Shown here: positions 50,421 to 59,635 of the stretch, piece after piece
Position numbering within the stretch: the stretch's first letter is position 1
Layout: every line of letters begins with the position of its first letter
NCBI GenBank assembly: GCA_017794925.1
Contig: CP051238.1
Location: 2,848,957 to 2,912,956, forward strand
Reading direction: 5' to 3'
From: Aestuariibacter sp.
Lineage (GTDB): Bacteria; Pseudomonadota; Gammaproteobacteria; Enterobacterales; Alteromonadaceae
Length of the DNA stretch: 64,000 nt
The notes under the pieces: model-generated
What the model was told of the DNA's origin: nothing
What the model saw: the letters and a program-made list of their open reading frames with translations, nothing else
Database searches by the model: none
Made by a program: the position numbers and the translations under genes

Positions 50421-52368
50421 CGGCAATAAACTCCAGCAATGATGCACCGCCATCAACCATGTCGCCGGCGCTGAAGTAAAACTCACCTACCTGACCATCG
50501 GCAGGGGCGGTGACGTTGTGTTCCATCTTCATCGCTTCCATTACCAGCAATGGCGTGCCTTTTTTGACCGGGGTATTGGCGTCTACTAACAGTTTGACGA
50601 TGGTACCATTCATGGGGGCAATGCAACCGCCGTCGTGGCTATCATCATGTTCACCCACATCAGCATGTACCTGCGCGAAATGACGTGTTTCCGCGCCATT
50701 GAATAGCACCCATTGATTGGCTGTTTCATCGACACAGGCCATGCGGTACTGACCCCGATAGCCATTCACTTCTGCCTGTAACATCCCGTCCTGCCAGGTT
50801 CCGCTGACCAGCCAATGCTGACCCTCATAGTCAATACTGAATTGCTGAAGCTGTGTGGTTACGGTTAATGCGTAATGCTTGCCCATACACTCAAGATTGA
50901 GTTGTTGCTGGTGTGGGTGATTCATCCGCCAGTGTGACAGGTCGGTATGCACTGCTGACTGCTGACTCATTAGCAATCGCAGGGCCATAACCGGTAACAA
51001 TGCATCAGGCATAACCGGTGCGGTTAAATCCGCCTCGTGATGCGGTATAAAGTGCGTGGTTAACTCGGCATTCGCAAACGCAGAATGCTGCATTACGCGG
51101 TTAACATAGCCAATGTTGGTGGTAACGCCGACCACATGGGTGTCTTTTAGGCAGGCTAGCATGCGTTGCCGTGCTTCTTCGCGATCTTTACCCCAGGTGA
51201 TCACCTTCGCAATCATGGGGTCATAGTGTACCGACACGGTATCGCCTTGCTGAAAACCGGTATCGATCCGCACCGATTCGGAAGCATGCGGAAACTGCAA
51301 ATGACTTAGCGTGCCGGTAGAAGGCAGGAATCCATTGTCGGGATTTTCTGCATACACGCGTACTTCAAAGGCATGGCCGTGGCAGGACAGTTGTTCCTGT
51401 GATTTAGGCAACGGATTACCCTGAGCCACACTTAATTGCCAGGCAACCAGATCTTCCCCGGTAATGTATTCAGTGACCGGGTGCTCTACCTGGAGTCGGG
51501 TATTCATTTCCATGAAATAAAAAGCGTCACCGTCCAGTAAAAACTCTACTGTACCTGCGCCCACGTAACCAATCGCTTTTGCCGCGTCCAGCGCACTTTC
51601 GCCCATTTGCTTTCTGACTTCATCTGACAGACCCGGGGCTGGGGCTTCCTCGATAATTTTTTGGTGACGGCGCTGTACTGAACAATCGCGTTCAAACAGG
51701 TAAACGCCATTGCCGTGGTTATCGCAAAATACCTGAATTTCAACATGACGCGGCTGGGTCAGGAATTTTTCCACCAGCATAGTGTCGTCACCAAAACTGG
51801 CTTTGGCTTCGCGTTTTGCGGCGGCTAGTGCAGCGTCAAAATCAGCTTCTTCCATGACCTGACGCATGCCTTTACCGCCACCACCGGCCGCGGCTTTTAG
51901 CATTACCGGAAAACCAATATCGCGGGCGGCGTTTAATAAGGTTTGCTCATCCTGATTGTCGCCGTGATAACCGGGTACTAACGGTACGCCCGCCTGTTCC
52001 ATAATTTGTTTGGCTTTGGATTTTGAACCCATGGCGTCGATAGCACTGGCCGGTGGGCCTACAAATATTATGCCTTCGGCTTCACAGCGACGGGCAAAGC
52101 CGGCATTTTCCGACAGGAACCCATAGCCAGGATGAATGGCATTGGCGCCGGTAGCTTTGGCTGCTTCGATAATTTTATCCTGCACCAGATAACTTTGCGT
52201 GGCAGGGGCCGGACCAATGGCGATAGCTTCATTTGCCATTGCAGTATGCATGGCGTTGCTATCAGCGTCAGAATATACCGCAACAGTAGGAATGTGCATG
52301 GCTTTTGCTGTGCGCATTACGCGACAGGCAATTTCACCACGGTTGGCGATCAGTAATTTATGAATCAT
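50410..52368 (-). CDS. liuD: Methylcrotonyl-CoA carboxylase biotin-containing (alpha) subunit
   Basis: 652-aa biotin carboxylase subunit. N-terminal LIANRGEIACRVMRTA, ATP-grasp region with KAAAGGGGKGMR, catalytic EMNTRLQVEHPVTE, and a C-terminal biotinyl domain with VMEAMKMEHNV, the biotin lysine being K614. It carboxylates biotin for LiuB; the complex converts 3-methylcrotonyl-CoA to 3-methylglutaconyl-CoA. ATG 52368 overlaps the liuC end by four bases. Confidence 0.95.
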   Translation of the reverse strand: MIHKLLIANRGEIACRVMRTAKAMHIPTVAVYSDADSNAMHTAMANEAIAIGPAPATQSYLVQDKIIEAAKATGANAIHPGYGFLSENAGFARRCEAEGIIFVGPPASAIDAMGSKSKAKQIMEQAGVPLVPGYHGDNQDEQTLLNAARDIGFPVMLKAAAGGGGKGMRQVMEEADFDAALAAAKREAKASFGDDTMLVEKFLTQPRHVEIQVFCDNHGNGVYLFERDCSVQRRHQKIIEEAPAPGLSDEVRKQMGESALDAAKAIGYVGAGTVEFLLDGDAFYFMEMNTRLQVEHPVTEYITGEDLVAWQLSVAQGNPLPKSQEQLSCHGHAFEVRVYAENPDNGFLPSTGTLSHLQFPHASESVRIDTGFQQGDTVSVHYDPMIAKVITWGKDREEARQRMLACLKDTHVVGVTTNIGYVNRVMQHSAFANAELTTHFIPHHEADLTAPVMPDALLPVMALRLLMSQQSAVHTDLSHWRMNHPHQQQLNLECMGKHYALTVTTQLQQFSIDYEGQHWLVSGTWQDGMLQAEVNGYRGQYRMACVDETANQWVLFNGAETRHFAQVHADVGEHDDSHDGGCIAPMNGTIVKLLVDANTPVKKGTPLLVMEAMKMEHNVTAPADGQVGEFYFSAGDMVDGGASLLEFIADDA

Positions 52369-53162
52369 TTTTCAGACTCCTTAATCCAGGCCGGTTGGCG
52401 TTTTTCCAAAAAGGCATTGAGCCCTTCCTGGCCTTCTTCGGAGACGCGGATCCGCGCAATCCAGTCGCTGGTGTTTTGCATAACCGATTCGTCAATGGGG
52501 GTGCCGGCAACCTGCTCTATGAGTGCTTTAGCTTCAGCGATAGCAGTAGGGCCATTGCGGAGCAGGGCGGTCAACAACGAATTGACCTCGTCATCCAACT
52601 GATCTTCACTGACCGCTTCACTTACCAGGCCAAGTCGGCGCGCTCGTCGGGCTGAAAAAACTTCAGCGGTTTGGAAATAGCGCTTGGCGACGCGTTTGCC
52701 CATTGCTTCAATGACATACGGACTAATGGTTGCCGGAATAAGCCCCAGTTTTACTTCGCTTAAACAGAACTTACTCATCTTACAGGCCACCGCCATATCA
52801 CAACACGCTATTAGCCCAACAGCACCGCCAAAGGCTGCGCCCTGAACACGTGCAATGGTGGGCTTGGGCAGGCGGTATAGGGTTTGTAGCATAGTGGCAA
52901 GTTGCATCGCATCAGTGCGATTTTGTGCCTCGCTGTATCCAGCCATTCGCTGCATCCAGCCTGCATCTGCGCCTGCACAGAAGTTTTTGCCTTTGCTGGC
53001 CAATACTACGGCACGCACGGCAGGATCGCTGCCGGCTTTTTCGAAACAGCGGGTCAACTCAGCGATCATGGTATCGTCGAAGGCGTTGTGTTTCTCGGGG
53101 CGGTTCAGTGTAATGCGTGCCACACCCATATGATCTACGTCGTAAAGAATATCTTGTGTCAT
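52365..53162 (-). CDS. liuC: Methylglutaconyl-CoA hydratase (enoyl-CoA hydratase family)
   Basis: 265-aa crotonase. The oxyanion-hole segments are KGKNFCAGADAGWMQRMA and QGAAFGGAVGLIACCDMAVA, with the SEVKLGLIPATISPYV stretch after them. The position between the two carboxylase genes gives the substrate as methylglutaconyl-CoA. Coupled to liuD by a four-base overlap. Confidence 0.94.
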   Translation of the reverse strand: MTQDILYDVDHMGVARITLNRPEKHNAFDDTMIAELTRCFEKAGSDPAVRAVVLASKGKNFCAGADAGWMQRMAGYSEAQNRTDAMQLATMLQTLYRLPKPTIARVQGAAFGGAVGLIACCDMAVACKMSKFCLSEVKLGLIPATISPYVIEAMGKRVAKRYFQTAEVFSARRARRLGLVSEAVSEDQLDDEVNSLLTALLRNGPTAIAEAKALIEQVAGTPIDESVMQNTSDWIARIRVSEEGQEGLNAFLEKRQPAWIKESEK

Positions 53163-53171
53163 GATCGGTCC

Positions 53172-54779
53172 TTACATCCTGAACACGCCAAACTGGGTGT
53201 CTTCTATGGGTTTATTCAGGCTGGCACTTAATGCCAACGCCAGCACATTGCGTGTTTGGGCCGGGTCAATAACGCCGTCGTCCCATAGGCGGGCAGACGC
53301 ATAATAGGGATGACCCTGACGTTCGTAATTGTCGATAACTGGTTGCTTAACGGCTTGCTCTTCATCCTGCGACCAAGCCTCACCTGCACGCAGTTTCTGC
53401 TCTTTCTTCACCTGCGCGAGCACGCCTGCGGCTTGTTCGCCGCCCATCACGGAAATGCGGGCATTGGGCCACATGAACATAAAGCGCGGATCGTACGCGC
53501 GTCCACACATACCGTAGTTACCCGCACCAAAGCTACCACCGATTAACACGGTGAGTTTTGGCACGTTAGCACACGCAACGGCGTTCACCATTTTGGCCCC
53601 GTGTTTGGCAATGCCGTCGGCTTCGTATTGTTTACCGACCATAAATCCAGTGATGTTTTGCAGAAAGATAAGCGGGATCTTACGTTGACAGCACAGCTCA
53701 ATAAAATGCGCGCCTTTTTGTGCGGATTCACTAAACAGAATGCCGTTATTAGCCACAATTCCTACCGGCATGCCATGTAAGCGAGCAAAGCCGCATACCA
53801 GTGTGGTGCCATAGCGTGATTTGAATTCATCAAAATCAGAGTCATCCACAATACGGGCAATGACTTCGCGTACATCAAATGGCTGACGCAGATCCTGTGG
53901 CACGATGCCGTAAAGCTCCTGAGCCGGGTAGCGCGGGGCTTTCACCGGCTCAGTGGTAACTGAGTCGGGCTTTTTACGGTTCAGGCGCGCAACGGCATCG
54001 CGCGCAATCTGCAGCGCGTGGTGATCGTTGTTGGCCAGATGATCGGCAACGCCTGAAATGCGGGTATGCACGTCGCCACCGCCAAGCTCTTCGGCAGTCA
54101 CTTCTTCACCAGTCGCAGCTTTAACCAGTGGCGGACCCGCTAAAAAGATAGTGCCTTGCTGTTTCACAATAATACTTTCATCAGCCATCGCCGGCACATA
54201 AGCACCGCCAGCGGTACATGAACCCATAACCACAGCAATCTGCGGAATGTTTTGCGACGACATTCTGGCCTGATTAAAGAAGATACGACCAAAGTGTTCG
54301 CGGTCCGGAAATACCTCGTCCTGACGGGGCAGGTTGGCGCCGCCACTGTCGACCAGATAAATACAAGGCAAATGACATTGCTCTGCAATGGCCTGGGCAC
54401 GCAAATGCTTTTTCACCGTTAATGGGTAATAGCTGCCGCCTTTCACTGTGGCGTCGTTGGCAACTATCATACATTCAACGCCACTGACCATACCTACGCC
54501 TGCAATGACGCCGGCACAAGGCACGTAGTCTTCATACACATTCCACGCCGCAAGCTGGCCAACTTCGAGAAACGGTGAACCCGGGTCCAGCAGGGCATCA
54601 ATACGTTCCCGAGGCAGCAGTTTGCCTTTTTCCTTGTGGCGGGCAACGTACTTGTCGCCACCACCTTGCATGATTTGCGCAATGGTCTTTTGCAAATCGT
54701 CAACCACATGCTGCATCGCCTGGTAGTTATTTTTATAGGCTTCAGACTGGTTGTTTATATTCGTATTGAGTACAGGCAT
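53172..54779 (-). CDS. liuB: Methylcrotonyl-CoA carboxylase carboxyltransferase (beta) subunit
   Basis: 535-aa carboxyltransferase. [23 protein letters not shown] near the N-terminus, [17 protein letters not shown] (N-domain CoA/oxyanion region) and [34 protein letters not shown] / [39 protein letters not shown] (in parts) in the C-domain match MCC-beta. It transfers CO2 from LiuD's biotin to methylcrotonyl-CoA. It starts 37 bases after the liuA stop. aggaggcg on the minus strand is a strong ribosome site for ATG 54779. Confidence 0.95.
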   Translation of the reverse strand: MPVLNTNINNQSEAYKNNYQAMQHVVDDLQKTIAQIMQGGGDKYVARHKEKGKLLPRERIDALLDPGSPFLEVGQLAAWNVYEDYVPCAGVIAGVGMVSGVECMIVANDATVKGGSYYPLTVKKHLRAQAIAEQCHLPCIYLVDSGGANLPRQDEVFPDREHFGRIFFNQARMSSQNIPQIAVVMGSCTAGGAYVPAMADESIIVKQQGTIFLAGPPLVKAATGEEVTAEELGGGDVHTRISGVADHLANNDHHALQIARDAVARLNRKKPDSVTTEPVKAPRYPAQELYGIVPQDLRQPFDVREVIARIVDDSDFDEFKSRYGTTLVCGFARLHGMPVGIVANNGILFSESAQKGAHFIELCCQRKIPLIFLQNITGFMVGKQYEADGIAKHGAKMVNAVACANVPKLTVLIGGSFGAGNYGMCGRAYDPRFMFMWPNARISVMGGEQAAGVLAQVKKEQKLRAGEAWSQDEEQAVKQPVIDNYERQGHPYYASARLWDDGVIDPAQTRNVLALALSASLNKPIEDTQFGVFRM

Positions 54780-54816
54780 AGCGCCTCCTCTTTTTCTGTC
54801 GTTAACTGCCTATCGT

Positions 54817-55986
54817 CTATGCGGTTTCTTTAAACAATTCCCGGCCAATTAGCATGCGGCGAATTTCCGAAGTACCCGCGCCAATTTCATACAGTTTGGC
54901 ATCGCGCAGTAAGCGTCCGGTTGGGTATTCATTGATGTAGCCGTTGCCACCCAGCAGCTGGATGGCGTCCAGTGCCATTTTGGTCGCTAGTTCCGCCGAA
55001 TAAAGAATAGCGCCAGCAGCGTCTTTTCGTGTGGTTTCACCGCGATCGCAGGCTTTAGCTACGGCGTACACATAGGCTCTTGCTGCATTCATTTGGGTAT
55101 ACATGTCGGCGACTTTGCCCTGAACGAGCTGGAATTCTCCGATAGACTGCCCAAACTGCGTACGGTCGTGGATGTAAGGTACAACGATATCCATGCATGA
55201 TTGCATGATGCCTAATGGTCCACCAGACAGCACCAGACGCTCATAATCCAGGCCACTCATGAGCACGCGCACACCGCCACCCACTTCGCCTAACACGTTT
55301 TCTTCTGGTACTTCACAGTCTTCAAACACCAGTTCACAGGTATTCGATGAGCGCATGCCGAGTTTGTCGAGCTTCTGCGCACGACTAAAACCCGGGAAGT
55401 CACGTTCAACAATAAATGCAGTGATGCCTTTTGGACCTGCATTAATATCTGTTTTTGCATAGATAACAAAGGTGTGGGCGTCCGGGCCGTTCGTGATCCA
55501 CATTTTGTTACCGTTCAGGATGTATTTGTCGCCCACTTTTTTCGCGGCGAGCTTCATGCTTACCACATCTGAACCGGCGTTCGGTTCACTCATCGCTAAT
55601 GCACCGATGTGCTCGCCACTGACCAGCTTAGGCAGGTACTTTTCACGCTGGGCATCGTTACCATTTTTGAAAATCTGGTTTACACACAGGTTAGAGTGCG
55701 CACCATAGCTCAGGCCAATACCGCCTGAAGCCCGACTAATCTCTTCCATGGCAACGGTGTGGGCCAGATAACCCATATCGGCACCACCGTACTGTTCACT
55801 TACGGTAACTCCCAGTAAACCCATCTCACCTAATTTCGGCCACAGGGCGTTGGGGAAAGCATTGTCTTCGTCGGCTTGTGTGGCAAGCGGCGCAATTTCG
55901 TTTTGCGCAAATTGATAAACGTGGTCACGCAGCATGTCGATTTCTTCGCCCAGCGCGAAGTTTAGCGTAGGGTAGTGGGCAGTCAT
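54817..55986 (-). CDS. liuA: Isovaleryl-CoA dehydrogenase
   Basis: 389-aa acyl-CoA dehydrogenase. The FAD/substrate motifs [10 protein letters not shown] (132-141) and WITNG are present. The catalytic glutamate of isovaleryl-CoA dehydrogenases lies in the earlier helix; here E249 in [16 protein letters not shown], the IVD-type position. The C-terminal [33 protein letters not shown] is standard. ATG 55986 is chosen because gagg lies 8 bases upstream; the GTG at 55995 overlaps the liuR end. Confidence 0.95.
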   Translation of the reverse strand: MTAHYPTLNFALGEEIDMLRDHVYQFAQNEIAPLATQADEDNAFPNALWPKLGEMGLLGVTVSEQYGGADMGYLAHTVAMEEISRASGGIGLSYGAHSNLCVNQIFKNGNDAQREKYLPKLVSGEHIGALAMSEPNAGSDVVSMKLAAKKVGDKYILNGNKMWITNGPDAHTFVIYAKTDINAGPKGITAFIVERDFPGFSRAQKLDKLGMRSSNTCELVFEDCEVPEENVLGEVGGGVRVLMSGLDYERLVLSGGPLGIMQSCMDIVVPYIHDRTQFGQSIGEFQLVQGKVADMYTQMNAARAYVYAVAKACDRGETTRKDAAGAILYSAELATKMALDAIQLLGGNGYINEYPTGRLLRDAKLYEIGAGTSEIRRMLIGRELFKETA

Positions 55987-55987
55987 G

Positions 55988-56389
55988 TTATTCACCTCGT
56001 TGTAAGTCGGCCAGTTCTTCGCGGCAGCGGGTTTCTACTTCGTCCAGCTCGTTCATGAGCATCTGAATGTCGTCGAGTTGCTGTCGCAATACGGCGCGTT
56101 TTTGTTCGGTAAGCTGCAGCATTGTTTCAAGCTGCACACTGGAATTCGGGTTGCTGTCGTACAACTCGAACAGATTTTTTATCTCGGCTAGCGAGAAGCC
56201 CAACCTCTTACCACGCATAATTAGCTTTAACCTGACGCGGTCTTTGTTACAGTAGATACGGTTCTGTCCGGTACGTTTAGGACTCAGCAATGACTGTTCT
56301 TCATAAAAACGTATTGAACGAGGGGTAATATCAAACTCCCTGGCAAGTTCACCGATGGTGTAGGTTGATTCATTTTCTTGATTGGTCAT
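55988..56389 (-). CDS. liuR: MerR-family regulator LiuR
   Basis: 133-aa MerR-family regulator: HTH and wing in [37 protein letters not shown] (in parts, residues 9-47) and a C-terminal dimerisation coiled coil (about 85-125). It is the first gene of the operon. LiuR represses leucine-degradation genes in related gammaproteobacteria. An inverted repeat at 56454-56485 upstream is its likely site. ATG 56389 is preferred over an upstream in-frame start. Confidence 0.93.
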   Translation of the reverse strand: MTNQENESTYTIGELAREFDITPRSIRFYEEQSLLSPKRTGQNRIYCNKDRVRLKLIMRGKRLGFSLAEIKNLFELYDSNPNSSVQLETMLQLTEQKRAVLRQQLDDIQMLMNELDEVETRCREELADLQRGE

Positions 56390-56453
56390 AAGCCGATTTC
56401 CTAAAGTCTCACCTGTAGTTACCCGGTAGTGTTGTATTGTAAACAGCCTGCAG

Positions 56454-56485
56454 TTTACGTTAACGTTAGGTTGAGTTAACGTAAA
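56454..56485. promoter_or_regulatory. LiuR operator candidate
   Basis: TTTACGTTAAC (56454-56464) and GTTAACGTAAA (56475-56485) are exact reverse complements 10 bases apart, and ACGTTAACGT inside the left arm is itself palindromic. It matches the type of site known for LiuR. It lies between divergent liuR and the thiolase gene, so it may control both. Confidence 0.8.
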
Positions 56486-56833
56486 GGTAAAGTAACATTT
56501 AATTAACGTCAATGGCGTGGGGCATGAGGCTTTTTATAAAACCAAAGTCTTGTGTTTATTTTTGTATACAGGTGTAAGCTAAAGCTTGTTTATTTTTACT
56601 GTAATTATTGCTAAATGTAGTGTGCGGGTTATTTGGAAACAGCGCTGGAAGCTGAAATCCAGCACATATTCAAAAAGCAATGATGCGGTAACCGGTAACA
56701 ATAAGCAGACCGCAGCTGAACATGATCTGTCGTTGTTGGTAAATTACTAACGGGATAAGTGCGTCACTCGTAACACTTATTCTATAGGTTGGTATTAACT
56801 GTTTGTGTAAAACCTAAAAGAGGCAAGGAAACT

Positions 56834-58009
56834 ATGAGTAAAGAATCTGTCGTTATCGTCGCTGCTAAACGTACTCCCATGGGCGGTTTTATGGGTGGTT
56901 TGTCGGCGTTGCCGGCTACAGACTTAGGTGCGGAAGCAATTAAGTCAGTCTGTGGTGGTATTGACGTCAATGTCATCGATGAAGTCATTATGGGATGTGT
57001 ATTGCCTGCAGGTTTGGGACAGTCACCAGCGCGTCAAGCATCGTTAAAGGCGGAATTACCGCTGGCGGCTGGCGTTCTTACAATCAATAAAGTATGTGGT
57101 TCAGGTCTGAAAGCCGTGATGTTAGCGTCAGACATGATTCAGTCAGGCAGCGCAGAGGCAATTGTCGCTGGCGGTATGGAGAGCATGAGTAATGCGCCAT
57201 ATTTACTGCCTAAAGCACGTGCAGGCTACCGCATGGGTCATGGCCAGGTGCTTGATCACATGATGATGGACGGGTTAGAAAATGCCTATGACGGGCAGGC
57301 CATGGGTTGCTTTGCTCAGGCGACAGCTGATGCTGAAGGTCTGACTCGTGAAATGATGGACGAATTTGCTATTGGTTCATTGTCAAAGGCAAACGAAGCG
57401 ATCAGTGCAGGTACGTTTAGCGATGAAATCAGTGCTGTTACGATTGCGACCCGTAAAGGCGAAGTGGTTGTTGATACAGACGAAGGCCCGCTGGCAGCGA
57501 AGCCTGAAAAGATTCCTTCATTGCGTCCTGCATTTAAACGCGATGGTACCGTTACTGCGGCAAATTCCAGTTCAATTTCAGATGGCGCAGCAGCGCTGTT
57601 AGTGATGAGTGAGTCAAAAGCTGCAGCACTTGGCTTAACGCCTCTTGCCAAAGTGGTTGCACACGCGACTAACTCAATCAAGCCTGAAGATTTCACTGTT
57701 GCACCAGTTGGCGCAATGGAGAAGGTTCTTGATAAAGCGGGCTGGACCAAGGATGACGTTGATTTGTACGAAATTAACGAAGCATTCGCGATGGTTACCA
57801 TGCTGGCGATTAAGAAGCTGGGCCTGGATGAGTCTAAAGTCAATATTAAAGGCGGCGCGTGTGCATTAGGTCACCCAATTGGGGCTTCAGGTGCGCGTAT
57901 CCTGGTTACCCTGATTCACGCACTTAAGCAGCAAGGCAAGTCGAAAGGTATTGCGTCGCTCTGTATTGGTGGTGGTGAAGGCGTCGCATTAGCGGTAGAA
58001 ATGCTTTAA
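56834..58009 (+). CDS. Acetyl-CoA acetyltransferase (thiolase)
   Basis: 391-aa thiolase. The nucleophile is C88 in NKVCGSGLKAV, and the C-terminal NEAFA, GGACALGHPIGASGARIL and CIGGGEG motifs hold the His and Cys of the second site. It belongs to the biosynthetic/acetoacetyl-CoA type. It can finish acetoacetyl-CoA produced from leucine breakdown, but a CoA transferase or synthetase for acetoacetate is not in the window. It is divergent from liuR and shares the region with the operator. Start ATG 56834 with aaggaaac upstream. Confidence 0.93.
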   Translation: MSKESVVIVAAKRTPMGGFMGGLSALPATDLGAEAIKSVCGGIDVNVIDEVIMGCVLPAGLGQSPARQASLKAELPLAAGVLTINKVCGSGLKAVMLASDMIQSGSAEAIVAGGMESMSNAPYLLPKARAGYRMGHGQVLDHMMMDGLENAYDGQAMGCFAQATADAEGLTREMMDEFAIGSLSKANEAISAGTFSDEISAVTIATRKGEVVVDTDEGPLAAKPEKIPSLRPAFKRDGTVTAANSSSISDGAAALLVMSESKAAALGLTPLAKVVAHATNSIKPEDFTVAPVGAMEKVLDKAGWTKDDVDLYEINEAFAMVTMLAIKKLGLDESKVNIKGGACALGHPIGASGARILVTLIHALKQQGKSKGIASLCIGGGEGVALAVEML

Positions 58010-58018
58010 TGCGACAAT

Positions 58019-58044
58019 CGGGGCGTGTATACGCCCCGTTTATT
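58019..58044 (+). terminator. Rho-independent terminator
   Basis: CGGGGCGT (58019-58026) pairs with ACGCCCCG (58031-58038), followed by TTTATT. It ends the thiolase transcript. Confidence 0.82.
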
Positions 58045-58183
58045 GAACATGAAGACTTCACATTCTGTTGCGAGGCGATTGAAAAGGATAACTGTTTGTT
58101 TCATTGGCTTTTCTTTTCTGTTTAAGTTGATTTCACCTCTATGAAAACGCATACTGAGGCGAAATAAGAATAATATTGTTACC

Positions 58184-59602
58184 ATGTTCAAGTTAAAAAC
58201 GTCGTTAGCGCGGTGGATCGTGCTTTGGGTTATATCGTGTGCCTTGCCCTTTAGCGCACAGTCTGCACCGTCCACAGTTACATATTGTGTAAATCCTTCC
58301 TGGGTACCCTATGAAATGGTGCGTAATGGCGCACACGTAGGCATATCCTCAGAATACCTTACTGTTATCGGTGATATCGCAGGTATTAAATTCGAGTTAA
58401 TCGAAACTGACAGCTGGCAACAGTCACTGGAATTTGTTCAAACGGGCAAGTGTATGGTGTTACCGATGATCACGCAGTCATCCGTGCATCAAACCTTTTT
58501 GAGTTTTACCTCTCCCTATTTCGCAACGCCAAATGTATTGGTTAGCGACAGCTATGACGTAATGTATCATGGCATTGATGGCCTTAATCATCAATTGGTT
58601 GCGGTAGATAAAAACAGTCATTTAGCGGAATATCTGGCTCGTTACTACCCGGATATCCGATTGCAATTGATGAACTCTGAAGCCGAAGCGGTCAGAGAGC
58701 TGGCAAGAGGCAATGTCGATGTCATGGCAGGCGCATTGCTAAGTGTAAATTCAGAAATGAACCGAATGAATTTACACGATATGGCCATTACAGGTTATGT
58801 TGAACCCGTGCACTTATTGCGAATGGGCGTAAACAAAGCTCATGCCGATTTGGTGCCCGTACTCAATGCGGCAATCGAAAACATTCCTGAAACCACCAGT
58901 GTTGCCATCTACAAACGTTGGAATAATGTTAAAAGTCACACTCAACAGGACTTTCGTCTTGGCATTCTTGTTGTATTTTGTGGTGGGATAGTGCTGGCAA
59001 CCTTGATTTGGCGTAAGAATCTACTTCGTAAGTGTTCACGTGAAATGCGCCTGAAACAAGAAGAGATGGAAAATCTGCAAACGGTTTTACTGGAAAAAAA
59101 CCGCATGCTGGAATTTTTATCGTCACATGATTCAGCTACGAATTTGTATAACCGTAACTTCATGTTACATCGTGCAGAAGATGAGGTTTCGCGTTTTAAC
59201 CGTTTCCATACAGCTGCGAGTTTAATTTTATTCGATTTTACCAGTCAGTCAGTTCGCCAGATGAACAGCAGACCCGCTATCAATGAAGATGGGGTTAAAG
59301 AATTGGCCAAAATTTGCTTATCGTGTGTCCGGGAAGTCGATATTGCAGGTCGTTGGAGTTCGGAGCAAATTATAGTTCTGTGTCCGCAAACACCAATATC
59401 GGCCTCTAAAATTCTCGCCGACCGGCTGAAAGAAGCCGTTGAAACACACCATCGTGAAGATATTCGCGCGCTGCCTTTTTCTATTGGTCTGGCAGCGTTA
59501 CAAGAAGGGGAAACCTTTGCGGATTGGTACGAACGAGCCAGCCAGGCATTGTATCTGGCACGCCGCCAGCATGGTGGTAAAGTGATGATAGCGGAAACGT
59601 AG
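58184..59602 (+). CDS. Periplasmic-sensor protein with degenerate GGDEF domain
   Basis: 472-aa protein. A signal peptide (to about residue 27), a solute-binding-protein-like sensor (28-250, TYCVNPSWVPYEMV to MNRMNLHDMAITGYVEPV), a TM helix (about 259-276), a coiled coil (280-312), then a GGDEF-fold domain (about 313-470). The active-site GG[DE]EF reads RWSSEQI (390-396), and the Mg-binding second Asp of the first motif is missing (DFTSQS). So it is unlikely to make c-di-GMP and may bind nucleotide or act by protein contact. Start ATG 58184. Confidence 0.85.
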   Translation: MFKLKTSLARWIVLWVISCALPFSAQSAPSTVTYCVNPSWVPYEMVRNGAHVGISSEYLTVIGDIAGIKFELIETDSWQQSLEFVQTGKCMVLPMITQSSVHQTFLSFTSPYFATPNVLVSDSYDVMYHGIDGLNHQLVAVDKNSHLAEYLARYYPDIRLQLMNSEAEAVRELARGNVDVMAGALLSVNSEMNRMNLHDMAITGYVEPVHLLRMGVNKAHADLVPVLNAAIENIPETTSVAIYKRWNNVKSHTQQDFRLGILVVFCGGIVLATLIWRKNLLRKCSREMRLKQEEMENLQTVLLEKNRMLEFLSSHDSATNLYNRNFMLHRAEDEVSRFNRFHTAASLILFDFTSQSVRQMNSRPAINEDGVKELAKICLSCVREVDIAGRWSSEQIIVLCPQTPISASKILADRLKEAVETHHREDIRALPFSIGLAALQEGETFADWYERASQALYLARRQHGGKVMIAET

Positions 59603-59610
59603 CAAACAAC

Positions 59611-59635
59611 AAAAAAGGGGCATAAGCCCCTTTTT
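59611..59635. terminator. Bidirectional terminator
   Basis: AAAAAAGGGG (59611-59620) pairs with CCCC plus TTTTT (59627-59635), with loop cataag. It separates the sensor gene from the convergent DUF342 gene. Confidence 0.88.

Noticed and set aside
52850..54840. Reading frames on the + strand opposite the liu genes
   Set aside because: They are shadows of strongly conserved minus-strand genes and encode no recognisable protein.
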